Source: Stygiobacter sp. (GTDB lineage Bacteria > Pseudomonadota > Alphaproteobacteria > Rhodospirillales > Magnetospirillaceae). From it: 64,000 nt of DNA. Shown piece after piece: positions 53,899 through 64,000 of this stretch (its first letter is position 1; the number at the start of each line of letters is the position of its first letter). The position numbers and the translations under genes were made by a program. Location: NCBI GenBank assembly GCA_006218045.1, contig VBWB01000002.1, positions 62,001 through 126,000 on the forward strand. Direction: 5' to 3'. The notes beneath the pieces were generated by a model. It had not been told where the DNA came from, made no database searches, and saw nothing but the letters and a program-made list of their open reading frames with translations.

Positions 53899-54122
53899 CT
53901 CTTTGCCGAAGAAGACGGTTTCCGCCTGCTTGGGGCTTTGAGAGTCTAGAGGAGAATCCTGCACGAATGGCTCCAAGGCCAGGGATGGGGCAAAGGGCTT
54001 GGGGCAAGTGGTAATTGGAAGGGGGCGGGGGCGCAAGTATAATGACGCCGAACCGCATGGCATTTCCCAGACCATTAACCCTGTGGTATAGCCGTGCAGG
54101 CAATTTATCCACCGAGGATCAG

Positions 54123-54527
54123 ATGATCGGAAAACTCAATCACGTCGCCATCGCCGTCCCCGATCTGGACGCCGCCACCAAGCTTTACCGCGATACTTTG
54201 GGGGCAAAGGTTTCCGATCCGGTGCCGCAACCGGCCCATGGCGTCACCGTGGTGTTCGTCGAGCTGCCCAACACCAAGGTGGAATTGCTGTATCCGCTGG
54301 GTGACAAGTCGCCCATCGCCGCCTTCTTGGAAAAGAACGCCAATGGCGGTATCCACCATATCTGCTACGAGGTCGCGGATATCCTGGCCGCCCGCGACAA
54401 GCTGAAAGCCGAGGGTGCCCGCGTCCTGGGTGACGGTGAGCCCAAGATCGGCGCTCACGACAAGCCGGTCCTGTTCCTGCATCCCAAGGATTTCTGCGGC
54501 ACCCTGGTCGAGCTGGAACAGGCCTGA
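54123..54527 (+). CDS. mce: Methylmalonyl-CoA epimerase
   Basis: A 134-residue VOC-fold enzyme converting (S)- and (R)-methylmalonyl-CoA. LNHVAIAVPDLDAATKLYRD, the metal ligands in HHICYEV, and the C-terminal VLFLHPKDFCGTLVELEQ. ATG at 54123. Confidence 0.94.
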   Translation: MIGKLNHVAIAVPDLDAATKLYRDTLGAKVSDPVPQPAHGVTVVFVELPNTKVELLYPLGDKSPIAAFLEKNANGGIHHICYEVADILAARDKLKAEGARVLGDGEPKIGAHDKPVLFLHPKDFCGTLVELEQA

Positions 54528-54554
54528 TTATCCAAGCGGGAACCGGAGGGCGTC

Positions 54555-55091
54555 ATGAGCGGATATTGCCAGAGCGCCCCCGGTCACCCGATTCACGCTC
54601 CTTACCACGACCGTGAATACGGCTTCCCCGTCACCGATGACCGGGTGTTGTTCGAGCGGCTGTGCCTGGAGATTTTTCAGGCCGGCCTGTCCTGGCTGAT
54701 CGTGTTGAAAAAGCGTCCGGCTCTGAACGCCGCCTTCGATGGCTTCGATCCGGCCCGCATCGCTGTCTATGGCGACGAAGATGTCGCCCGCTTGCTGGCC
54801 GATGCCGGGATCATCCGCAATCGCCGCAAGATTGCCGCCACCATAGAAAATGCACGACGCTTCAAGTCCCTACAGGACGATCATGGGTCTTTCACCCGCT
54901 GGCTGGCCGCCCAGCATCCACGCGACAAGGCCGGTTGGGTGAAACTGTTCCGCCAGACCTTCGTCTTCATGGGCGGCGAGGTGGTGGGGGAGTTCCTGAT
55001 GAGCATCGGCTACCTGCCCGGCGCCCATCACCCGGATTGCCCGATCTTCGCCGAACTCGCCAAGATACAGCCACCATGGATGAAAGCCTGA
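54555..55091 (+). CDS. tag: DNA-3-methyladenine glycosylase I
   Basis: A 178-residue base-excision repair enzyme. YHDREYGFPV (where W is usual for Y), FERLCLEIFQAGLSWLIVLKK, and the zinc site C-X-H at the C-terminus (GAHHPDCPIF). Starts 27 bases after mce. Confidence 0.93.
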   Translation: MSGYCQSAPGHPIHAPYHDREYGFPVTDDRVLFERLCLEIFQAGLSWLIVLKKRPALNAAFDGFDPARIAVYGDEDVARLLADAGIIRNRRKIAATIENARRFKSLQDDHGSFTRWLAAQHPRDKAGWVKLFRQTFVFMGGEVVGEFLMSIGYLPGAHHPDCPIFAELAKIQPPWMKA

Positions 55092-55099
55092 AAAGCAAA

Positions 55100-55124
55100 A
55101 AGGCAAGACCTTCGGTCTTGCCTT
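55100..55124 (+). terminator. Putative terminator after tag
   Basis: AAGGCAAGAC (55100-55109) pairs with GTCTTGCCTT (55115-55124), five-base loop CTTCG. T-rich tail is weak (CTCTG). Confidence 0.6.
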
Positions 55125-55382
55125 CTCTGCGTCTCCGCGCCTGGACGGCTTTGCAGCTATCCGGCGGCCTCCTCCCTAAACTTGAGCCGCAGCATGGGTG
55201 TCAGTTTCGACTTGCCCCATCGCTCCCGTGAACGGGTCAAAACGGAACTTACGCAATTTCCTGACGTTCGTCACCATTTTTTTTCCTGAAAGTTTCGCAA
55301 AAGGTATTACCGGTGGAATGCCTTGATGCTGCCACAGGGTTGGTGCAGGCTGATCGGTAGGTCACAGTGACGGGGAAAGCCC

Positions 55383-55838
55383 ATGCCCGCTAACCGTTTC
55401 ATTATCGCCGCCGCCATTTTTTCATTATCCGGTCCAGCTTTCGCTCAGGCACCCGCCGACAGTGCCGGAGCGGGTGGGGTGCGAATCACCATCACCAAAA
55501 CCGATTGCTCGCGACTGGTTCGCCACATGCCCTCTGACGACGTGGCGTTCCGTCCCGGTGAAGGGGTAAGGGGGAAGCGGGTGGCCCCCGCCGACGTTCC
55601 CGGCAGCGGCGCCAACGCCATCCCCAACCTGGTTCCGGATGTCCTGGAAATACCGATCAATATCAAGCCGATGCAGGGCAAGGCTTACGCGACCCACGGG
55701 CTTGATGACACCACGTCGCAACTGGGCATCGTCCGCTACGACATGACCAAGAACACTTTCACCTTCAATGGTGAGCCCATGGGCGGAACTGATCAGCAGG
55801 CTTTGGCCGAGGCCTGCGCCAAACGCGGCGTGCGTTGA
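55383..55838 (+). CDS. Secreted protein, unknown function
   Basis: A 151-residue frame with a signal peptide (MPANRFIIAAAIFSLSGPAFA, cleaved before QAPAD). The mature part has ITKTDCSRLVRHMPSDDVAF, a Pro/Val stretch (IPNLVPDVLEIPINIKP), and a final ALAEACAKRG. Two cysteines could form a disulfide. No family recognised. An AGGG-poor but G-rich stretch precedes the ATG. Confidence 0.7.
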   Translation: MPANRFIIAAAIFSLSGPAFAQAPADSAGAGGVRITITKTDCSRLVRHMPSDDVAFRPGEGVRGKRVAPADVPGSGANAIPNLVPDVLEIPINIKPMQGKAYATHGLDDTTSQLGIVRYDMTKNTFTFNGEPMGGTDQQALAEACAKRGVR

Positions 55839-55936
55839 TCCAGTCGCTACCTTGTCATAAGCGCGGGCATTGCCTAAAGTGACGCGCTTTGGCGGGCCTG
55901 TGGTGCCCGCGTTTTCCGCTTGTTTCGAGGATACCC

Positions 55937-57226
55937 ATGCGCCTGTCCCGCTTTTTCCTGCCGACCCTGAAGGAAACCCCGTCCGAGGCGCAGATCGCCT
56001 CGCATCGCCTGATGCTGCGCGCGGGCATGATCCGGCAATCGGCTTCGGGCATCTATACTTGGCTGCCCCTGGGCTGGAAGGTGCTGCAGAAGATCGAGCA
56101 GATCGTGCGCGAGGAACAGGATGCCGCCGGCGCCCAGGAATTGCTGATGCCGACCATCCAATCGGCGGATATCTGGCGCGAATCGGGCCGTTATGACGCC
56201 TATGGCAAGGAAATGCTGCGCATCGTCGACCGCCATGACCGTGAAATGCTGTTTGGCCCGACCAACGAGGAACTGATCACCCAAATCTTCCGCGACAACG
56301 TCAAAAGCTATCGCGAACTGCCGAAGATTCTGTACCACATCCAGTGGAAGTTCCGCGACGAGGTGCGCCCGCGCTTTGGCGTCATGCGCGGCCGCGAATT
56401 CCTGATGAAGGATTCCTACTCCTTCGACATCGATTTTGACGGCGCCAAACGGTCCTACGAAGCCATGTTCAACGCCTATTTGCGCACCTTCAAGCGCATG
56501 GGCCTGACCGCCATCCCCATGGTCGCCGATTCGGGGGCCATCGGCGGCAATCTGACCCATGAATTCCATGTCCTGGCCGAAACCGGCGAATCCGGCGTGT
56601 TCTACGACGTGGCCTATGAGGAACTGGCGGCCAAGGACGCGGTGGATCTGGAAGCCCTGTCCAAGCTTTATGCCGTCACCGACGAAAAGCACGACCCCAA
56701 TTCGCCCGAATGCCCGCCCGCCGACCGGTTGAAGGTGGCGCGCGGCATCGAGGTCGGCCACATCTTCTATTTCGGCACCAAGTATTCCAAGGCCATGGGC
56801 GCCGTGGTCGCCGGCCCCGACGGCAACCCGGTGCACGCGGAAATGGGCTCGTACGGCATCGGCGTCTCCCGCCTTGTCGGTGCCATCATCGAGGCCTACC
56901 ACGATGATCGCGGCATCAAGTGGCCGGAAGCGGTCGCCCCCTTCAAGGTCGGCCTGATCAACCTGAAGGCCGGCGACGGCGCCTGCGACCGTGTGTGCGA
57001 GGATATGTATCGCGCCTTGTCGGAACAGGGGGTCGAGGTTCTGTACGACGACCGCGACGACCGCGCCGGCGTCAAGTTCGCCGACATGGATTTGATCGGC
57101 CTGCCCTGGCAATTGGTTGCCGGCCCCAAGGGCGTGGCGGCGGGATTGGTCGAGTTGAAGAACCGTCATACCGGCGAAAAGCAGGAATTGTCGGTCGAGG
57201 CCGCCCTGGCCCAGCTGACAGCATAA
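55937..57226 (+). CDS. proS: Prolyl-tRNA synthetase (short form)
   Basis: A 429-residue class II synthetase, the alphaproteobacterial type without the YbaK-like editing insert. Motif 1-3 regions [40 protein letters not shown] and [16 protein letters not shown] are present. ATG at 55937; earlier in-frame starts lack homology. It begins the proS-lolC-lolD group. Confidence 0.95.
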   Translation: MRLSRFFLPTLKETPSEAQIASHRLMLRAGMIRQSASGIYTWLPLGWKVLQKIEQIVREEQDAAGAQELLMPTIQSADIWRESGRYDAYGKEMLRIVDRHDREMLFGPTNEELITQIFRDNVKSYRELPKILYHIQWKFRDEVRPRFGVMRGREFLMKDSYSFDIDFDGAKRSYEAMFNAYLRTFKRMGLTAIPMVADSGAIGGNLTHEFHVLAETGESGVFYDVAYEELAAKDAVDLEALSKLYAVTDEKHDPNSPECPPADRLKVARGIEVGHIFYFGTKYSKAMGAVVAGPDGNPVHAEMGSYGIGVSRLVGAIIEAYHDDRGIKWPEAVAPFKVGLINLKAGDGACDRVCEDMYRALSEQGVEVLYDDRDDRAGVKFADMDLIGLPWQLVAGPKGVAAGLVELKNRHTGEKQELSVEAALAQLTA

Positions 57227-57235
57227 GGAGACGGA

Positions 57236-58480
57236 ATGATTTTCGACGCCTTCGAGCGGATGGTGGCTTTCCGCTACCTGCGCGCGCGCCGCAAGGAAGG
57301 GTTCATTTCCGTCATTGCCGGTTTCTCGCTGCTGGGCATCGGCCTGGGGGTGGCGACGCTGATCGTGGTGATGGCGGTGATGAACGGCTTCCGCCAGGAA
57401 TTGCTGACCCGCATCCTCGGCATCAACGGTCACATGGGCGTCTATGGTACCGGACCGGCCCTGGCCCCGTTCGATCCGTTGGCCCAGGCCATTCGCGCTC
57501 TGCCGGGGGTGGTCCGGGTCATTCCCACCGTCGAGGGGCAGGTGATGGCCACCTCGGCCTCCAGCGCCTCGGGCGCCATCGTCCGCGGCGTCCGGCCCGA
57601 CGACCTGCTGGCGCGTGAGATTTTCGCCAAGGGTCTGGGCGGCAGCGGCGAAGAGTTCAAGGCCGGCGACGGCGTCCTGGTCGGCTATCGTCTGGCGGAA
57701 AAGCTGGGACTGCAAATCGGCGACACCGTCACCCTGATTTCGCCCAAAGGCAATGCCACCGCTTTCGGCACGGTGCCGCGCATGCGCGGCTATACGGTGG
57801 CCGGCACCTTCAATGTCGGCATGTTCGAATACGATTCCGGCTTCATGTTCATGCCGCTGGAAGCCGCGCAGACCTATTTCAAATTTCCCGACGCCGTCAC
57901 CCAGATCGAGGTGTTTCTCGACAACCACGACAAGGTGACGGAAACCCGCAACGCCATTTTCCGCCTGACCCAAGGTGGTGTCCGCATCTATGACTGGCAA
58001 CAGGCCAATGCCAGCTTTTTCAATGCGGTGCAGGTGGAGCGCAACGTCATGTTCCTGATCCTGACCCTGATCATCCTGGTCGCCGCCTTCAACATCATCT
58101 CGTCGCTGATCATGCTGGTGAAGGACAAGGGCCGCGACATCGCCATCTTGCGCACCATGGGGGCGACACGCGGCATGATCATGCGCATCTTCTTCCTGGC
58201 CGGGGCCTCGGTGGGCGTGGTGGGGACGGTGTTCGGCACTATCCTGGGGGTGTGGTTCGCCACCCATATCGAACAGATCCGCCAGTTCATCCAATCGATC
58301 ATCGGGCGTGAGCTGTTTGCCGCCGAGATTTATTTCCTCACCCAATTGCCGGCCCGCGTCGAATACGGAGAAGTGGTGGTGGTGGTGCTGATGGCCCTGG
58401 GCCTGTCCATCGCCGCCACCATCTACCCGTCGTGGCGGGCCGCCAATCTGGACCCGGTGGAGGCGCTGCGTTATGAGTGA
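57236..58480 (+). CDS. lolC: Lipoprotein-releasing ABC permease LolC/LolE family
   Basis: A 414-residue inner-membrane protein with four helices (one N-terminal, three C-terminal) and a large periplasmic domain. [38 protein letters not shown], and [20 protein letters not shown] are family marks. Starts 10 bases after proS. Confidence 0.94.
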   Translation: MIFDAFERMVAFRYLRARRKEGFISVIAGFSLLGIGLGVATLIVVMAVMNGFRQELLTRILGINGHMGVYGTGPALAPFDPLAQAIRALPGVVRVIPTVEGQVMATSASSASGAIVRGVRPDDLLAREIFAKGLGGSGEEFKAGDGVLVGYRLAEKLGLQIGDTVTLISPKGNATAFGTVPRMRGYTVAGTFNVGMFEYDSGFMFMPLEAAQTYFKFPDAVTQIEVFLDNHDKVTETRNAIFRLTQGGVRIYDWQQANASFFNAVQVERNVMFLILTLIILVAAFNIISSLIMLVKDKGRDIAILRTMGATRGMIMRIFFLAGASVGVVGTVFGTILGVWFATHIEQIRQFIQSIIGRELFAAEIYFLTQLPARVEYGEVVVVVLMALGLSIAATIYPSWRAANLDPVEALRYE

Positions 58481-59162
58481 GCCGCAAGCCCCCGGTCTGC
58501 GCCTGGAAAACATCCGACGCAGCTTCACCCAGGGCAAGGAAGCCCTGCATGTGCTGGATGGGGCGGACCTAGCCATCCAACCGGGCGAGATCGTCGCCCT
58601 GGTCGGTCCGTCGGGCGCTGGTAAATCCACGCTGTTGCACATCGCCGGCCTTTTGGAACGTCCCGATGGCGGCGAAGTGTGGCTGGCCGGCCAGCCTTGC
58701 GGTAAGCTGTCGGAAACTAGGCGCACGCAATTGCGCCGCTCGCATCTGGGCTTCGTCTATCAGTACCACCATCTGCTGCCGGAATTCTCGGCGGTGGAAA
58801 ACGTCATCCTGCCGCAGATGATCGCAGGCCATTCGCGCAAGGTCGCATCGGTGCGGGCGCTGGACCTGCTGGACCGCATGGGCTTGAAGCCGCGGGCTGA
58901 ACACCGGCCCGGTCAGTTGTCGGGTGGCGAGCAGCAGCGCGTGGCCATCTGCCGGGCCTTGGCCAACCAGCCCAAGGTGTTGCTGGCCGATGAACCCACC
59001 GGCAATTTGGACCCGCATTCCGCCGATGGCGTGTTCGCCCAGTTGCTGCATCTGGTGCGCTCCACCGGGGTGGCGGCGCTGATCGCCACCCACAATCCCG
59101 ATCTGGCCAAGCGCATGGATCGGGTGGTGCGGCTGGCCGAGGGTAAGCTGACGGAAAACTAG
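58473..59162 (+). CDS. lolD: Lipoprotein-releasing ABC ATPase LolD
   Basis: A 229-residue ATPase. Walker A GPSGAGKS (45-52), signature [10 protein letters not shown], Walker [13 protein letters not shown]. Overlaps lolC by eight bases. Confidence 0.95.
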   Translation: MSEPQAPGLRLENIRRSFTQGKEALHVLDGADLAIQPGEIVALVGPSGAGKSTLLHIAGLLERPDGGEVWLAGQPCGKLSETRRTQLRRSHLGFVYQYHHLLPEFSAVENVILPQMIAGHSRKVASVRALDLLDRMGLKPRAEHRPGQLSGGEQQRVAICRALANQPKVLLADEPTGNLDPHSADGVFAQLLHLVRSTGVAALIATHNPDLAKRMDRVVRLAEGKLTEN

Positions 59163-59171
59163 GTGTCCTGC

Positions 59172-59200
59172 CCCAGAAATTCGCATGGCAAAATTCTGGG
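59172..59200 (+). repeat. Imperfect hairpin after lolD
   Basis: CCCAGAA (59172-59178) pairs with TTCTGGG (59194-59200); AT-rich flanks allow limited extension. No T run. Confidence 0.5.
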
Positions 59201-59227
59201 ATAAGCAGGCCACTAATTTGTTGAATT

Positions 59228-59279
59228 GTGTGGTGATTCCGATGTTCGCATCATCATGCGAACATCGGAATCACCACAC
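59228..59279. repeat. Perfect 23-bp inverted repeat between lolD and the histidine kinase
   Basis: Arms 59228-59250 and 59257-59279 are exact reverse complements; loop TCATCA. Arms start GTGTGGTGATTCC and end at GTTCGCA. The right arm reaches into the kinase stop codon. No T run on either side. Confidence 0.97.
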
Positions 59280-61243
59280 TAGGCCGTCGGCAGGGTGAAC
59301 AGGAAGGTGCTGCCCCGGTCGGGTTCGGACTCGACCCAGATTTGGCCGCCGTGACGTTCGACGATGCGTCGGCAGATGGCCAGACCAAAGCCGGTGCCCT
59401 GGCTTTGGCTGATGCCGTGCAGGCGGGTGAAGACATCGAAAATGGACGATTGGTATTCCGGTGCGATGCCGATGCCATTATCGCGGAACCGAAACAGCCA
59501 AAAAGCCCCCTGACGGGTCGCCGAAACATTGATCCGAGGGGGGACGCCGATGCGGCTGTAACGCAAGGCATTATCCAAAAGGTTGCTGAGCAATTGCTGG
59601 ATTTGCCCTTCGTCGCCCATCACCGAGGGCAGGGGATCATGGTCGATCCGCCCGCCCAAGCGGCGCAATTGGTCATCATGGGCTTCGCTGACCCGATCAA
59701 GAATCGGACCGATCTCCAGCCGCTTCAACGGCGCCCCCGCCGCCTTGACCTGGGCGTAGAGGCCCAAGTCATGCAGCAGCCGGCGCATGTGGATCACCCC
59801 ATCCACCGCATATTGAATGAAATCGCGCCCATCCTGATCCAGCACCGGGCCATAGCGTCGTTCCAGCATCTGCACATAGGTGGCCACCTGCCGCAATGGC
59901 TCCTGCAAATCGTGGCTGGCGGCCGAGGTGAATTGGCGCAGTTCGTCATTGGAGCGTTGCAGGTCGTCGAGAATGGCCTGACGCTGTGCTTCCGCCCGAA
60001 CTGAACGGGTGGTGTCGATGGCGATGGCCAACACCGCCAATTCACCGCCGATCATCACCGCGGACGAGGCGACATCGGCGTCGATCACCCGACCATCCAA
60101 AGTGATCAGCTTCTGCCGCAAGGGCGGGGCTTCGTCGCCGGGCGCTTTTAAGGCGGCGAGGCGGTCGGTGACGACGGAATGGTAATCCGGATGCAGCAGG
60201 TCAAGCACCGGGCGATCCAGCAGGTCTTCCGGGCCATGGGCAGCCATCAGCCGGACCGCTTCGCGGTTGCTGAAAATGATGCGGCCCTGACGATGCAGGA
60301 CGATGGCCGCCGGAGCCGTATCCAGCAGGTGGCGGTAACGGCTTTCGCTCTCACGCAAGGATTCGTACAGCCGTGTCCGGTGCTCCCAGGCAAAGGCCGC
60401 GTAAAACGACGTGGCAGCCACCGCCAGGATCAAGGCCAGCCCGATGCCGCTGAGGATCGGATCTTGGCGCCACCACGACGATGGCCAACCGGATGCCGGA
60501 ACGGCGTAAATCCGCCAAACCCCACCCGGGAAACTTATATCGAGCTCCACTGGATTTTGTTCGCGCAGTTTTGGATCGCCATGAAAGACTTGCCCATTGG
60601 CCTGAATCGCCAAATTAAGCCCGACATCGGGCGCCGAAATGCCAGTCTGATCCAGCAAGGTGGATAGGTCGATGACGATGGAGACAAGGGCGAAATAATC
60701 GGCTGGGGCGCCTGAGACGCCGGGGCGCATCACCGGAGTGCGGCTGATGACGCCGACACCGCCTTGGACCAGGGGCAAGGGGCCGTCGACCACGGTCTTG
60801 CCGCTTTGGATGGTCTGTTCGACCTTTGGCCATTGCTTGGGGGTTTGGCGGTAATCCAGGCCGATGGCACTTTCATTGCCCGAGCGGGGATAGACCTGAC
60901 GCAAGACGGTGCCGTAGGCCACCCCCAGATTGCGGATATCGCGGCGCGATCCGACCAATTGCTCGGCGATGGCGGTAAATTCGGCATCGGTCAACCGGCC
61001 ATGGGCATGGATGGTTGCCGCCACCCCTTGGGTCAGGGTCAGCGATCCGTTCAGGGCGCCTTCGATATTGGCGCGAAGTCGCCCCAGGCGCTCCACCGTT
61101 TCCGTCCGCAAGCTTTGCAATTGCCGTTCATGTTGAGAAACGGCGATCCACATCACGGCGGCGGTGGCTGCCATGGTTACCAGGCTGGCTACGGCCAAAG
61201 CCTTCAACGTCGTCAAGGAAGTGGAGGGGGGTTCCAGTGGCAT
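59279..61243 (-). CDS. CHASE-PAS sensor histidine kinase
   Basis: About 654 residues. I start at ATG 61243. N-terminal membrane helix (LAVASLVTMAATAAVMWIAV), a periplasmic CHASE domain (about residues 40-240; GSLTLTQGVAATIHAHGRL), second helix (GIGLALILAVAATSFYAAFA), PAS, then HisKA of the phytochrome type (SAASHDLQEPLRQVATYVQM, His in SHD) and HATPase (LLSNLLDNALRYS, DNGIGIAPEYQ, GTGFGLAICRRIVERHGG). No response regulator gene nearby. Confidence 0.92.
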   Translation of the reverse strand: MPLEPPSTSLTTLKALAVASLVTMAATAAVMWIAVSQHERQLQSLRTETVERLGRLRANIEGALNGSLTLTQGVAATIHAHGRLTDAEFTAIAEQLVGSRRDIRNLGVAYGTVLRQVYPRSGNESAIGLDYRQTPKQWPKVEQTIQSGKTVVDGPLPLVQGGVGVISRTPVMRPGVSGAPADYFALVSIVIDLSTLLDQTGISAPDVGLNLAIQANGQVFHGDPKLREQNPVELDISFPGGVWRIYAVPASGWPSSWWRQDPILSGIGLALILAVAATSFYAAFAWEHRTRLYESLRESESRYRHLLDTAPAAIVLHRQGRIIFSNREAVRLMAAHGPEDLLDRPVLDLLHPDYHSVVTDRLAALKAPGDEAPPLRQKLITLDGRVIDADVASSAVMIGGELAVLAIAIDTTRSVRAEAQRQAILDDLQRSNDELRQFTSAASHDLQEPLRQVATYVQMLERRYGPVLDQDGRDFIQYAVDGVIHMRRLLHDLGLYAQVKAAGAPLKRLEIGPILDRVSEAHDDQLRRLGGRIDHDPLPSVMGDEGQIQQLLSNLLDNALRYSRIGVPPRINVSATRQGAFWLFRFRDNGIGIAPEYQSSIFDVFTRLHGISQSQGTGFGLAICRRIVERHGGQIWVESEPDRGSTFLFTLPTA

Positions 61244-61346
61244 GGCATTCACAGCCTGATCGTGCAAAGAGGATAGGAGCTTGGAATGGGTTGGTAAAGC
61301 GTAAAGGCCGTGGACGAAGCGGGGGACGGGGAGGCATGATGCGGCC

Positions 61347-64000
<2,654 letters not shown>

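Noticed and set aside
55874-58726. 950-residue minus-strand frame
   Set aside because: Antisense shadow of proS, lolC and the start of lolD; His/Gly/Asp-rich without motifs.

Overview
The window looks like about 64 kb of core chromosome from a GC-rich alphaproteobacterium of the Rhodospirillales, most like Magnetospirillum and its relatives. This is inferred from gene content and order, not from a search. Pointers are PopZ (a polar organizer restricted to alphaproteobacteria), the spoT-pdxJ-lepB-rnc-era-recO string, fixABCX, NnrS, a TakP-type TRAP system, motAB, and a PCMT-like gene in front of tolC. No insertion sequence, prophage, CRISPR array or rRNA was seen. No gene-free stretch exceeds about 300 bases.

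Layout. 1-6.9 kb: surE (cut by the window edge), pcm and an NlpD-like lipoprotein; an opposing DUF815 ATPase; then yajC-secD-secF-Mth938. 6.9-13 kb: mobA coupled to a HybE-like chaperone, fructose-1,6-bisphosphatase, a ZntB-type transporter, a CaCA exchanger, nnrS behind an FNR-type box, and a small lipoprotein. 13-23 kb: an electron-transfer region with fixABCX on the plus strand, a 27-bp tandem repeat, a Sel1-repeat/trypsin-like protease, and a four-gene 2-oxoacid:acceptor oxidoreductase set (gamma, alpha, beta, and a fused NAD(P)/Fe-S subunit) on the minus strand. 23-30 kb: a GNAT, tRNA-Cys and tRNA-Asn, a degenerate PCMT-like gene, tolC, popZ, valS. 30-34 kb: a membrane PAS-PAS-GGDEF protein, a hemerythrin, a UDG and a NYN-domain protein. 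34-43 kb: rpoZ, the bifunctional (p)ppGpp enzyme, pdxJ, lepB, rnc, era, a small membrane protein, recO, parC. 43-46.4 kb: a TRAP transporter. 46.4-50.4 kb: bpt, an RDD protein, motB and motA, then a flavin reductase. 50.4-55.9 kb: ilvA, a penicillin-acylase-family hydrolase, mce, tag and an unknown secreted protein. 55.9-64 kb: proS-lolC-lolD, an inserted CHASE-PAS histidine kinase, and the 5' part of dnaE.

How the genes fit together. The most distinctive part is the redox block. FixABCX can push electrons to low-potential carriers, and the nearby 2-oxoacid:acceptor oxidoreductase with its NAD(P)-linked Fe-S partner also joins 2-oxoacid oxidation to low-potential carriers and NAD(P)H. The TakP-like TRAP system could import 2-oxoacids, and threonine deaminase makes 2-oxobutyrate. 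The FNR-type box before nnrS suggests control by oxygen or NO.

Non-coding signals that stand out: the 27-bp tandem repeat after fixX; a perfect 23-bp inverted repeat after lolD; a leader before the (p)ppGpp gene with mutually exclusive pairings around its ribosome-binding site; a FadR/GntR-like palindrome before the TRAP binding-protein gene; and an 18-bp palindrome before the flavin reductase. I did not find a clearly new multi-gene defence or biosynthetic system.
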